The notes under the pieces are model-generated. The model saw only the letters and a program-made list of their open reading frames with translations, made no database searches and was not told the DNA's origin. Both the position numbers and the translations under genes were made by a program. From Candidatus Zipacnadia bacterium (GTDB taxonomy: Bacteria; Armatimonadota; Zipacnadia; Zipacnadales; UBA5352), in NCBI GenBank assembly GCA_029821635.1, contig JALGSW010000037.1, positions 1-59,976 on the forward strand: a stretch of 59,976 bases of DNA, given 5' to 3'. Shown here piece by piece: positions 36,001-44,500 of the stretch. Position 1 is the stretch's first letter. The number at the start of each line of letters is the position of its first letter.

Positions 36001-36453
36001 CTTGCGGCAGGCGGTCAGGGCGATCAGGTGCTCGCTGTGCCGCCGCAGGTTCGCCTGCGTGAGCAGTGGGCGGCGGCGATCGACCTGCTCGTAGGCCGCC
36101 GAGAATGCGCTCTCGCGCCGCGCCTCGCCCAAACGCGCGGCGGTGACCAGCCGGCAGAGGTTCGAGTAGCCCTCATTGCTCTCGGCCAGCAGCAGCAGGT
36201 GCGGCGGGCGCTCCGGGTCCTCGTGCAGTTCGGGCAGCACCGGCTCCACGGTGAACTCCACGCCGATGATCGGCTTCACGCCGACCTCCAGCGCGGCCTG
36301 GTAGAAGCGAACGGCGCCCGCGAGGGTGTCGTGATCGGTGAGCGCGATAGCGGACATGCCGGCATCGCGCGCCGCCCGCGGAAGCGCTTCGACCCGCGCG
36401 GCGCCGTCGTAGAAGGAGAATGCGCTGTGGGTGTGCAGGTGTGTCACGGCCAT
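33058..36453 (-). CDS. dnaE2: DNA polymerase III alpha subunit, error-prone DnaE2/ImuC type
   Basis: 1131 residues. The PHP domain comes first (HLHTHSAFSFYDG, ALTDHDTLAGAV), then the palm with catalytic PDIDVDFD, fingers (SVHVGGLLIG, LVKMDILGL, FQLESPGQRN, FRPGPVQADM), GFNKAHA in the helix-hairpin-helix part and an OB fold (VRVAGIIVARARPP...VAVFEEAY). The protein stops soon after the OB fold, lacking the tau-binding tail of replicative DnaE, as expected for DnaE2/ImuC. This and the LexA-controlled promoter shared with DUF6504 point to damage-induced translesion synthesis. Residues about 307-340 derive from an inserted repeat element. No imuA or imuB is in the window. The start ATG directly abuts another repeat and has no ribosome site; a GTG three codons on is an alternative. 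Confidence 0.88.
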   Translation of the reverse strand: MAVTHLHTHSAFSFYDGAARVEALPRAARDAGMSAIALTDHDTLAGAVRFYQAALEVGVKPIIGVEFTVEPVLPELHEDPERPPHLLLLAESNEGYSNLCRLVTAARLGEARRESAFSAAYEQVDRRRPLLTQANLRRHSEHLIALTACRKRGEIPSLLERGLLNEALAVAEHYRELFGPERLFVELHNHLLPRPQSRARYRLAELAARAGLECVATNDAHYVAKSGYRLQDVMVCMGARQTVDEPNPDRRPNAEFYLKSPRQMAKLFADQPEAVVNADRIAERCEWELDLDTFHFPAFDMERLRGRSEKGMVKSEKGTAASAVGRPPLLATCHSPLATEPPRAFLRRLCEQGAMRLYGHITGHVRERLDHELTIIEDKGLVDYFLIVWDIVRFARSQGILCTGRGSAGDSLVSYVLGITHADPLANDLLFERFLNPERRNMPDIDVDFDTRRRDEVTKYIYDTYGAERVAAVCNVNTFRARSAIRELGHALGFSDEEIGKLASVFPHIRAGDISAALEKYPELRDAQLNLADKRLLIELAEEISGLPRHLSVHVGGLLIGSRPLTGQFDKDDVEALGLVKMDILGLRIHSAIVDALDHIEAREGRRIEIEALPLDDEPSYELLRSTHTVGLFQLESPGQRNLLGRIQPTNFEDVIANISLFRPGPVQADMITPYIMRRHGLQEVEYAHPELEPILGTTFGVVIYQEQVLRIAHAIAGFSLGEADVLRRMMTKDITPEDLEEIEERFILRAGERGVRPAVAQEIFTMVRGFAAYGFNKAHAACFGKISYQTAWLKVHYPAEFMAGILSSEPMGFYPPRTVAEDAKRCGCGILPPCVNRSADRCLVEYERNPVGDIRLGLWMVRGMQERSVRRILGERERGGEFASLEDFCARTSVPGPVVESLVLARAFEFTGMDPQELLWRLSALPSDVVAGRGGRRRSPTLSYDDVDDLVGMLPSLDPMTEVGRVATDLHILGVSTTRNAFSFWRERLREMGVTPSVKLWERENGERVRVAGIIVARARPPTRSGRTAIFISLEDELGLIDVAVFEEAYNKCGRALYTSPVICVEGKLTRMGALDLSVTAENVIGLGSWSDFKLALTRDNTLGSAAHRNEAATRQTEIRGGEGRQIAYY
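35437..35533. repeat. Heptamer-armed palindromic element inside dnaE2, in frame
   Basis: About 97 bp. Left arm: four tandem heptamers of AGTGGCA type (35437-35464). Core: AACGGCGG ... CCGCCGTT inverted repeat (35468-35500). Right arm: heptamers of AAGTGAA type on the minus strand (35501-35533). Translated on the minus strand it gives SEKGMVKSEKGTAAS...LLATCHSPLATE, which resembles no polymerase sequence, and lies in the linker between the PHP and polymerase regions. The frame is kept across it. Confidence 0.8.
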
Positions 36454-36554
36454 CAGTTCCCAGTTGTCAGTTGCCAGTTGCCAGCTTATGGCTCACGACG
36501 CAGCGCAACCGGTTGCCGTTTGTCGTTAGCTGGGAACTGGCAACTGGTAACTGG
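36454..36554. repeat. Heptamer-armed palindromic element filling the DUF6504-dnaE2 gap
   Basis: About 101 bp. Left arm: CAGTTCC CAGTTGT CAGTTGC CAGTTGC (36454-36481). Right arm, on the minus strand, CCAGTTA CCAGTTG CCAGTTC (36554-36531). The core of about 45 nt has partial symmetry. Same architecture as the element inside dnaE2 but another heptamer. It begins at the base next to the dnaE2 ATG and ends 6 nt from the DUF6504 stop, so it is essentially the whole intergenic region. Confidence 0.8.
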
Positions 36555-36560
36555 CGGCTG

Positions 36561-36821
36561 TCAGTCCCACACCCGATACACATGCCACTCCTCGGTCGAG
36601 GCGTAGCGGCACAGGTCGAAGGTCTTTCCGGCGCTGGTGGCGACGCGGACGTAGCGGCGCTCGCCATCGCCCTCCCACCACCGCCCCAGCAATCGCCAGG
36701 TGCCGCCGGTGTCTATGACCGAGTATGTGCGCCCGCGCCATCTGAACATATCTGGACAGCGATCCGAGCCCATCCGGGTGATCTCAATCGGCTCTCCAAT
36801 CGACTTCGTCATAGTCGCCAT
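36561..36821 (-). CDS. DUF6504 family protein
   Basis: 86 residues, all one domain: PDMFRWRGRTYSVIDTGGTWRLLGRWW, RRYVRVATSAGKTFDLCRY and EEWHVYRVWD match the DUF6504 pattern (WRGR-Y-V, G-WW, Y-RV, FDLY, W-LYRV-D). Members are small and, as I recall, often sit beside Y-family or DnaE2 translesion polymerases, as here. Biochemical role unknown. ATG 36821 has GTGAGTGAGG close upstream; ATG 36812 is also possible. First gene after the LexA-controlled promoter. Confidence 0.75.
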   Translation of the reverse strand: MATMTKSIGEPIEITRMGSDRCPDMFRWRGRTYSVIDTGGTWRLLGRWWEGDGERRYVRVATSAGKTFDLCRYASTEEWHVYRVWD

Positions 36822-36856
36822 CGCGCCTCACTCACTATCCGGTCGAGGTGTGATTC

Positions 36857-36885
36857 AGTATATCGAACGCGCGTTCGATTGTCAA
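36857..36885 (-). promoter_or_regulatory. Sigma-70 promoter of the DUF6504-dnaE2 operon
   Basis: On the minus strand TTGACA (36885-36880), 17-nt spacer, TATACT (36862-36857): a perfect -35 and near-perfect -10. Transcription would start near 36850, about 30 nt before the DUF6504 start. Its strength fits a promoter that is normally held silent by a repressor. Confidence 0.88.
36864..36877. promoter_or_regulatory. LexA (SOS) box
   Basis: CGAACGCGCGTTCG is a perfect palindrome and satisfies the CGAACRNRYGTTYG consensus of Bacillus/Actinobacteria-type LexA. It lies wholly in the spacer between -35 and -10, where LexA would block polymerase. This places the operon in the SOS regulon. Confidence 0.88.
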
Positions 36886-36948
36886 GAGTGGGGCGACGAA
36901 GGGGGCCTGACCGATGCGCCGAACGCTGGGGTATCCGACAAGCACTGC

Positions 36949-36970
36949 GGGCCGGTCGGGCGACCGGCCC
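36949..36970 (-). terminator. Hairpin after NodB-like gene
   Basis: GGGCCGGTCG and CGACCGGCCC form a 10-bp palindrome (36949-36958, 36961-36970) 16 nt past the stop of the gene at 36986-38440. No T-run; it may instead be a dispersed palindrome. Confidence 0.45.
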
Positions 36971-36985
36971 CTGCGAACGGCAACT

Positions 36986-38440
36986 CTACCGCTGCGCCAC
37001 TGCCGGGCGGTAGCTCCACGACTGCCAGCGCAGCAGCTCCCACAGGGGCTCGTGGCTGAAGTCCGGCGGCATGTTCGTCGAGCCGAAGCGGCGGTCGGTG
37101 ATCGTCGGGGTGTCGATCACGCCCGGCAACTGCTGCAGCGGGCCGGTCGTGACCGTCTCGGGCAGCTCGCCGGTATCCTCGAAGTCCAGCACCAGCCTGG
37201 CCGCGAGGTGCAGCAGTTCCGCCGGGCCCACGTCCACGCGGCTCGCGCGCAACTTGCCCGGCAGCCGCCGATCATCCATCATGATCGCATACGCGGCCTT
37301 GCAGCCCGCGAAGATGCTGCGCCGGTCGGCGGTCACGCCGTCCGGCTGGTCCATCGGCTCTTCCACCGGCCCGAGCACGCGCTGCACCGGTATCTGCGCC
37401 GGCCAGCGGTTGTGCGCGTGGCAGTACTGCACCGCGAAGATCAGCATGCCCGTCACGTCCGCGGGCGAGAAGCTTGTGCCGAAGTCCTCGATCGCGTCGA
37501 GCGTCTGCGTCATGCGGCGCGTCAGCGAGACAAGCTGCTCCCACGTGACCCAGCGCTGACCGACTTCCTCATCGCGCTCGCACAGGGACGCGTAGTTCGT
37601 AAGGTTCACGTCATCGCGCGTCTTGAGCCACCGCAGCAGGTTGCGCAGGTGCTCCAGCGCCGCCTGTGTGTCCCGCGGCGTGCGCGGCTGCGAGGGCGCG
37701 CTGATGCGCGGCCGGGGGTAGGCACCCGCGCTGCCGTAGCGGAAGAGCGTGGCGTACTCCCACAGCCCCCCCCACTCCCTGGTGACCCAGCAGACCGGGT
37801 GGCCGACGAAGCTGACGAAGTCCGTGGTGGCGAGGCGCGCCTCGAAGTCCGCCTGGGTCTTGCGCAGGTCCGTCTCCGGGTGCGCGGCGGGCTTCTCCTC
37901 GTCGGGCTTGAGCGGATCGTACTCCATGCTGGAACTTCCCTGGCTGCTGACCACGCAGTTCGAGCGCGGCCAGCTCAGCCAGTTCATGATCCAGCCGCGC
38001 GGCCCGCCCGCCCAGCAGCGCACGCCCGCGAGCTTCATCGCGTACTGCTGCGGTAGCGACTGCTGCGCCTGATGGCAACACCACGTGACCGGGAACTGCC
38101 CGGTGATCTCCGCCACGTCGTGCAGGCCCTTCGACTCGACGCTGAGCGCGAACTCCACCGCCTGATCGAAGGGCATCTCGGCCCCATACTTGGTCGCGGG
38201 CTCGGGGAAGTCGCCCCAGTAGTTGCCGTGGTAGGCGATCTCGATGACATCGCGCCGCGCCAGTGCGTCGAGCACGTCCTTCCGGCCGCGCTCACGCATG
38301 CAGCGGGCCTTCTCGGCCGCCACGAACATCGACGCGGGCACGCCCTCCTCGACGTGGATGCGGCATATCTCCAACAGCGCGTCGTCGGAGGTCGGGTTGT
38401 ACACGTCCTCAACATCGTATCCGAAGACGACATCGGTCAT
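36986..38440 (-). CDS. NodB-like deacetylase homologue, probably inactive
   Basis: 484 residues. The N-terminal half resembles the polysaccharide deacetylase fold and is paralogous to the protein at 47999-49441: GYDVEDVYNPTSDDALLEICRIHVEEGVPASMFV aligns with SFDTEDYVDPISNDALLALAQIHSKHGVPAVFG. Here the metal motif reads H71-G-N-Y-W75, lacking the second His that the relative keeps (HSDHH). The C-terminal half shares SPADVTGMLIF and RVLGPVEEPMDQPDG with the relative (SPAELFGVFA, RILGPTEEPVEHPGG), a domain I cannot name. Its start overlaps the PL4 gene stop by 4 nt (ATGA), so it is coupled to a pectin lyase. Confidence 0.65.
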   Translation of the reverse strand: MTDVVFGYDVEDVYNPTSDDALLEICRIHVEEGVPASMFVAAEKARCMRERGRKDVLDALARRDVIEIAYHGNYWGDFPEPATKYGAEMPFDQAVEFALSVESKGLHDVAEITGQFPVTWCCHQAQQSLPQQYAMKLAGVRCWAGGPRGWIMNWLSWPRSNCVVSSQGSSSMEYDPLKPDEEKPAAHPETDLRKTQADFEARLATTDFVSFVGHPVCWVTREWGGLWEYATLFRYGSAGAYPRPRISAPSQPRTPRDTQAALEHLRNLLRWLKTRDDVNLTNYASLCERDEEVGQRWVTWEQLVSLTRRMTQTLDAIEDFGTSFSPADVTGMLIFAVQYCHAHNRWPAQIPVQRVLGPVEEPMDQPDGVTADRRSIFAGCKAAYAIMMDDRRLPGKLRASRVDVGPAELLHLAARLVLDFEDTGELPETVTTGPLQQLPGVIDTPTITDRRFGSTNMPPDFSHEPLWELLRWQSWSYRPAVAQR

Positions 38441-40275
38441 CGAACGCCCTCCCTGGTTCGCAGCGCGACGAAATCATACATGGCCCACGAGCCTCGGTGG
38501 GGCAGGTTCAACGTGATGGTGTTCACGCCCTCCCGCAACGAGCCAACCGGCAGCTCGACGTCGTGCACCTGGTATCTCCCCCACGCCGCGCAGCGGTAGG
38601 CGGCCGAATCGCCCGGCTCCAGCGCAAGCTCGGGCAACTCCTGCCCGTTCACGCTGACGACGATGCCCGCCGGCGGGTGGTAGCTGGAATCGGCGATCCC
38701 GAGCGTCAGGGTCGCGTCGGTTGACCGCACGAGGCTGAACTCCACGGTCCACGGATGCTGCACGCGCGCGCCGTCCTCGAGCACCGTCGGCCCCGGCTGC
38801 GCGATGTTCCAGTCAGAGTAGACGCTGCTCTCCCCCACCACGAAGCGCACGTCTTCCAGGAAGTCGTCCGGATAGAAGCGCAGGATGTTCCACTGGCGGA
38901 AGTCGTCGCCGCGCCGGAACTCTCGCGCGGTACGGTCGGCTTCGCCGACCTGCCAGATCACGTCGGCGCCCCACGCCGGCAGCGTGAGGTCCGCGACCGT
39001 CACCATCGCCCCGGCTTCGACCGAGACGCCCTCGGCACGAGCCTCCCCCGGCACACCCGCACGCCACGCAAACAGTTCGTACGCGGCCGGTCGGATGCCC
39101 TCGATGCGGAAGCGACCGTCGTCTTCCGCGCGCGCCCAGTAGCGCGAGCCATCGCTGTCCGACTGCCAGTCCTCTCCCGGGCGCCCGAGGACGGCCCATG
39201 CGCCGGCCGCAGCCTCGCCATCGCCGCTGATCAGCCGCCCCTCGACCGAGCCGCGTTGCAGCGGGTAGAGCTCTTCACCGACGGCCTCGGCGCACCATGC
39301 GTAGGGCCACGCGGCGCGTTCGACCTCGGCCCGCGCGAGCGCGTCCTGCCACTGCTCATCGGCGGACGCGCCGGTGGTTGCGAGGTAGAGCCACGGACCG
39401 TACACGCGCCCCCAGTCGCCCTCGATCGGCATGAGCGTGTCCGGGCCGACCGCGTGGCCGTTCGTCGGCTCGTTGAGCAGCAGCGCACCGTTCTGCACGG
39501 TAAGGTTCTGCTTCATCGGGCCGCCGGTGTGATAGTCCTGACCGGGCTCGATTATCCACAGGCCGAGGGAGCCGCCGTCGCCCGTGATCCCGTAGACGGG
39601 GCCGTCCGAGAGTGGTCGGAGCATCTGATACTTCGTGACGATGCGGCCGTCGGGAAGCTGCGCGGTCGCGTCGGCGATGGTCTCGGCCTGCTGGAACTGC
39701 TCCCACGGGGCCATCTCCCCCGCGCGGTGCTCGCTCAGCCGCCAGTGCGTGAAGAGCTCCGGGTTGCAGCGCATCAGGTGCCGCGTCTGGTGCAGTACGA
39801 GGTCCGGGAGGGCGTCGGAGTGGCGCAGCACCGCGAAGAAGTAGAACCCTGGCAGATCGGGCGTAAAGACGTAGTGCATCTCCATCTGCAGCGGCGCATG
39901 GAGGCGGTTGTCCGGGTCGCGCCCGGTCTCGTCGGTCACCAGCGCGAGGTGCACCAGTTCGTCATCGCAGCGGATCATGCGCGGGATCGCTGGGAGGTGG
40001 TGGCCGAAGCGGCAGTAGTTCCCGTTGCGCTCCTCGGAGTCGATCGGCAGTGTGACCAGGTCCCAGTAGCCGCCGCCCTCCGCCATGAGCTCGCGGCCAT
40101 CCGGCAGCGTGAGCGAGCGGACGTAGTTGCGGTCATCGATCACGCAGCGGATCGCGCCGCTGTCGATGCTCCAGGCGTCATCGAGCCGCTCCGCCCGCAG
40201 GTCTGCGCAAGCCGCGCAGGCTGTGATGGGCAGCAGCAGCGCCACTCCGATGAGGCGTTGCGTTCGCGATGTCAT
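38437..40275 (-). CDS. Secreted PL4-type rhamnogalacturonan lyase
   Basis: 612 residues with a signal peptide (about 1-26, ending ACA/CADL). The three-domain PL4 layout is visible. A large beta-sandwich (about 30-330) has DYHTGGPMKQNLTVQ, YGPWLYL and RPLSDGPVYGITG. An FnIII-like domain (about 345-415) has GSVEGRLISGDGEAAAGAWAVL and GRFRIEGIRPAAYELFAW. A C-terminal carbohydrate-binding jelly-roll (about 440-612) has RGDDFRQWNILRFYPDDF and SLREGVNTITLNLP. The enzyme cleaves the rhamnose-galacturonate backbone by beta-elimination. ATG 40275 has GGAGGTG at 8 nt. Confidence 0.88.
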   Translation of the reverse strand: MTSRTQRLIGVALLLPITACAACADLRAERLDDAWSIDSGAIRCVIDDRNYVRSLTLPDGRELMAEGGGYWDLVTLPIDSEERNGNYCRFGHHLPAIPRMIRCDDELVHLALVTDETGRDPDNRLHAPLQMEMHYVFTPDLPGFYFFAVLRHSDALPDLVLHQTRHLMRCNPELFTHWRLSEHRAGEMAPWEQFQQAETIADATAQLPDGRIVTKYQMLRPLSDGPVYGITGDGGSLGLWIIEPGQDYHTGGPMKQNLTVQNGALLLNEPTNGHAVGPDTLMPIEGDWGRVYGPWLYLATTGASADEQWQDALARAEVERAAWPYAWCAEAVGEELYPLQRGSVEGRLISGDGEAAAGAWAVLGRPGEDWQSDSDGSRYWARAEDDGRFRIEGIRPAAYELFAWRAGVPGEARAEGVSVEAGAMVTVADLTLPAWGADVIWQVGEADRTAREFRRGDDFRQWNILRFYPDDFLEDVRFVVGESSVYSDWNIAQPGPTVLEDGARVQHPWTVEFSLVRSTDATLTLGIADSSYHPPAGIVVSVNGQELPELALEPGDSAAYRCAAWGRYQVHDVELPVGSLREGVNTITLNLPHRGSWAMYDFVALRTREGVR

Positions 40276-40435
40276 ACCACACGCACCTCCGGAATGTGGT
40301 TCGCGCCATGCCGGGCGCGCACCTGTCGCGGGGAGGAATATCACCCACCGGCTGCGAAGCTGCGTCCGACCGACGGCGCATCTGCGCCTGACCACTGGCG
40401 CAGCCGGTGGCATGGGAGCACAAGGAGGCCACAGG

Positions 40436-41551
40436 ATGAACAACCGCGGAGTGCTGACCCACGATCCGGAACGCGCGTGGCAGGGATATACGCTCTACAG
40501 CGAGAGCTGGGAGGACCCGTCGGCTTCACCGGACGGGAAGGGCGAGATCCTGCTCGTTGACATGGAGGGCGCGATTCTCCACCGGTGGTACGTCGAGACC
40601 GCGCTGCAGTCGTTCGCGGAGCTGCTGCCGAACGGGAACCTGATCTACCCCACACGCGATCGGTCGGACATCTACAAGGCCGGTCTGCGCGAGCTTGATC
40701 CGCAGAGCAACCTGGTCTGGTCGTTCCACTGCCGCATCGACCACGACTTCGCGGTCTTCGATGACGGGCGCGTGCTGATGCACACGATCCGCGATCACAT
40801 GTGGCCCCAGCTCGGCAAGGAACTCAAGCGCTGCCCCTACATGGTCGAGGTCAACCGCAACAAGGAGCTGCTCTGGGAGTGGCATGGCGAGCACCACCTC
40901 GAGGAGCTTGAGGAGCTGCTCACGGAGGATGGCTGGGAGCACGTGCGCTCGCGGATCGAGGAAGACTTCGCCTTCGACTGGGCGCACAACAACACGCTGC
41001 AGATCATCCCGCCGAACGCCACCTGGGACAAGGAGCGCGCGGCCGGGAAGTCCGACCGCTTCCGCCCCGGCAACATCGTGTTCAGCTACCGCAGCCTCGA
41101 CGTGATCGGCGTGATTGACCGGGAGAGCTCCGAGATCGTGTGGGCATGGGGACCGGGCGTCATCGACGGCCAGCACAAGCCCCACATGCTGCCCAACGGG
41201 CACATCATGCTCTTCGACAACGGCACGCTGCGTGGCTTCTCGCGCGTGATCGAGATCGACCCGCTCGCGGTCGACGACGACGGCGAGGCCGTGATCGTCT
41301 GGGAGTACCGCTCGCAGGACCCGGGCGACTTCTTCTCGCCCTACATCTCCGGCGGCCAGCGCCTGCCCAACGGCAACACCCTCATCTGCGAGGGCAGTAG
41401 GGCGCACCTGTTCGAGGTCACGCCCGCGGGCGAGATCGTCTGGGACTTCGTGAACCCGCACCGCAAGGAGGGTGCGCTGGGCAGCGTCTACCGCTGCGAG
41501 CGCTACTCCGAGGACTACTGCCAGGCACTGTTCGATCGCATCCCGCACTGA
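40436..41551 (+). CDS. Arylsulfotransferase (ASST)-like beta-propeller protein
   Basis: 371 residues without signal peptide. Repeating propeller blades are visible as LLPNGNLIY, DGRVLMH, MLPNGHIMLFDNGT and RLPNGNTLICEG, typical of Arylsulfotran_2 proteins, with WAHNNTLQIIPPNA carrying the conserved His-Asn near the active site. Classical ASSTs are periplasmic and transfer sulfate between phenols; the absence of a signal here argues for a different cytoplasmic role or a propeller used for another ligand. ATG 40436 has AAGGAGG at 7 nt. The next gene follows after 20 nt. The 160-nt divergent space to the PL4 gene shows no clear promoter. Confidence 0.75.
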   Translation: MNNRGVLTHDPERAWQGYTLYSESWEDPSASPDGKGEILLVDMEGAILHRWYVETALQSFAELLPNGNLIYPTRDRSDIYKAGLRELDPQSNLVWSFHCRIDHDFAVFDDGRVLMHTIRDHMWPQLGKELKRCPYMVEVNRNKELLWEWHGEHHLEELEELLTEDGWEHVRSRIEEDFAFDWAHNNTLQIIPPNATWDKERAAGKSDRFRPGNIVFSYRSLDVIGVIDRESSEIVWAWGPGVIDGQHKPHMLPNGHIMLFDNGTLRGFSRVIEIDPLAVDDDGEAVIVWEYRSQDPGDFFSPYISGGQRLPNGNTLICEGSRAHLFEVTPAGEIVWDFVNPHRKEGALGSVYRCERYSEDYCQALFDRIPH

Positions 41552-41571
41552 CCGCGCCGACGGAGGCACAC

Positions 41572-44500
41572 ATGCGCTATCTGCCGACCATCGCACTGAC
41601 ACTCGCATTCACCACGTTCGCGTGGGGCGCCGAGGACCTTGTCTGGCGCTTCGACACGGACGGCGACCTCGAGGGCTGGACGCCCACGAACTTCGAGGCG
41701 GTGGAGGTGCGCGACGGGATGCTCCAGGGTGTCACAGAGTACGACTGCATGCTCCTCTCCCCGGAGCTGAACATCGACGCGAGTGACTACACGATGGTGG
41801 AGTTCCGCGTCTCGAGCACTGTCGCGGGCGAGGGCGAGGTCTTCTGGCACGGGCCGGACGCGTCCTTCGCGGATGACGTGAAGCGCCGGCACACCATCTT
41901 CGCCTCCACCGAGCCCCGCGTCTACCGCTCGGCGGTCGGCGCGATCGAGACATGGCAGGGCAAGATCGCGCGCATCCGACTGGATATCCTCAACCCGGCG
42001 GGCGCCGAACTCGCGCTCGACTACGTGCGCTTGACGAACCCGCCGAAGGGCGTCGTGCCGAACGCGAGCTTCGAGGACGACTTCGATGGCGACGGCGTGC
42101 CCGATGGCTGGACTATCGACGCCGCCGACAGCGCATGGTCGGCCGAATACGTCTCGCAGGGCGACCGCTCGCTGATGGTCGCGGCGCACGGCCCGGATCA
42201 CCGCCTCGCCCGCGCCACCATGCGCACGCCGATCGATCTGACGGGCCTCTACCGCTTCAGCGCGACCGCTACGAACGTCGAGGGCGGCGCGCTTGCCGTG
42301 GAGCTGGTCTTCTACGACGTGTTCGGCAAGCCCCTTGCGGGCAAAGATGTCCGCCTCACGTCCGCCGAGCGCGATGGCCAGGGCGGGCGGCACATCCGCG
42401 GGGAGTTTGAGGTGCCCCGGCTCGCGGCATCGGCCGACCTGTCGCTCATCACTGAAGCGGGGAACGCGCGCGTATGGTGGGATGACGTGGTGCTCGGGCA
42501 CCTCGCGGACACACCCGCGCCGCGCGAGGCGCCAATGGAGAGCTGGAGCGCGCACTGGATCTGGGCGGACGCCACGCGCGGGCAGGACAACATGCCCGCG
42601 TACTTCCGCCGCAGCTTCGAGCTGCCGGTGGCGCCCGGGCGCGTCACTTCGGCGAAGCTGCAGGTGACCGCCGATGACAGCTACCAGCTCTGGCTCAACG
42701 GTGAGAAGCTGGGCGAGAGCACCGACATGGATGGCTGGCGGACGCCGGAGATCATCGACCTGAAGCCGCACCTCGTCGCGGGCACGAACGTGATCGCCGT
42801 CGAAGCGCATGACGTGAGCAGCGCCGAGGGCCTGCTGGCCGAGGGCGCGATCGTCTGGCGACGCGGCGTGATGACGCTGACCACCGGCGACGCGTGGCGG
42901 GCCGTCGGCGAGGCGCCTGAGGGCTGGCTCGAGGCGGGCTTCGACGACAGCGCCTGGCCGCCGGCGTACGCGATCGCGGTGGCGGGCGGCCTCCCCTGGG
43001 GCAACCTGCCCTACGAGTACTTCGGGCCGCGCGAGCAGGTCAAGCTGGTCAGCGCGACGCTCCCACCGCAGATTGCCGCGGGCGAGCAGCTCACGGTCAC
43101 GGCGGTGATCTCGCACCTGCCGGAGACCGCGCGAGAGAACCCCGTGCGGCTGGCGCTGCTGCGCGACGGGGCGGAGTTCCTCAGTTGGGCGCGGGACGTG
43201 CAGGAAGTCACGAAGACGATTGTCCCCGGCGAGGAGGTCGAGGGCGAGACCACGGTCGCGATCGGGCCGATCAGCGTGCAGCTCTCGCGCTTCGTGCCGC
43301 CCGGCACCTACTCGGTGCTTCTGGGCTTCCCCCGCATGAACTACACTGGCCGGGCCGATGCGGTCATCGGGACGCTGCAGGTGCGCGCACCGTCGATGCC
43401 CGAGCAGCGGCCGGTGGTGACGATCGAGCAACACGGCGGCATCCCGACGCTGATGATCGACGGCAAGCCCAATCCGTTCATGCACTACCAGGAGTTGACG
43501 GTCGGCGGCGAGCGCATCGGCAACATGGCCGCGGCGGGCGTGCATCTCTACTTCCTCGCGGCCGATGACATCGGCTGGAAAGGCGTCGGCACGTATGACT
43601 ACAGCGACTGGGACGCGAAGGCCCTCGACCTGCTCGTGCACGATCCACAGGCCCTGATCCTGCCCTCATTCACGCTTGAGGGGCGCTACCAGCAGTGGTG
43701 GCTGCCGCTGCATGAGGATCAGCTCGCGCGCACCGAAGACGGCAGCGATCAGGTCGGCATCTACCACCAGGCCGGGCGTGTGATCTCGCTCGCGTCGATG
43801 CTCTGGCGCGAAAGCAGTGGCGAGGCGGTGCAGCGCTTTGTCGAGCACTGCCGCTCAGCGTCGTACTCCAGCCGCATCATCGGCTACCTGCCCGCCTCGG
43901 GCGTCTCGTGGGAGTGGCAGCACTGGGGCTCGGTGGGCGCGAACGAGCCGACGGACTACTCCGAGCCGATGCAGGAGGCCTTCCGGGGCTGGGTGCGCGA
44001 GCACTATGACAGCGAGGAGGCGCTGCGCGAGGCGTGGGCGATGCCGGAGATCACCTTCGACGCGGTGGCGGTCCCGTCCGTCGCCCAGCGCGATGCGGCC
44101 GATCACATGCTCTTCCGCGACCCGACCGCCGGCCGCTACGTGATCGACTTCTACCTCTTCTTCCAGGACGTCATGGCCGACGGTATCCTGCACTACTTCG
44201 GCATCATCAAGGGCGCGAGCAACAACGAGGCGCTGGTCGGCACCTACTACGGCTACGTGGTCACGATGCTTGGCGGCGCGCGCAGGGCGGGCGATTCGGG
44301 GCACATGGCGCTGTCGGAGGTCATCAACTCCGACCTGTGCGACTACCTCCTGAGCCCGTGGGACTACTCCCTGCGCAACGTCGGGCAGCCCAGCACGATC
44401 ATGAGCGCCACCGGCTCGGTGCTCGCGCGCGGGAAGCTGTGGGGCATGGAGAGCGATCTGCGCACCCACCTGGTCACCGACCCGCGCCAGCGCAGCTACG

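Noticed and set aside
35437-36554. Heptamer arrays as a CRISPR or tandem minisatellite
   Set aside because: Units are 7 nt with no spacers, and the arrays face each other around a palindromic core, so a mobile palindrome explains them better.
33538-36606. A roughly 1000-residue open frame on the plus strand opposite dnaE2
   Set aside because: It is antisense to well-conserved polymerase motifs and its translation has the composition of a shadow frame.
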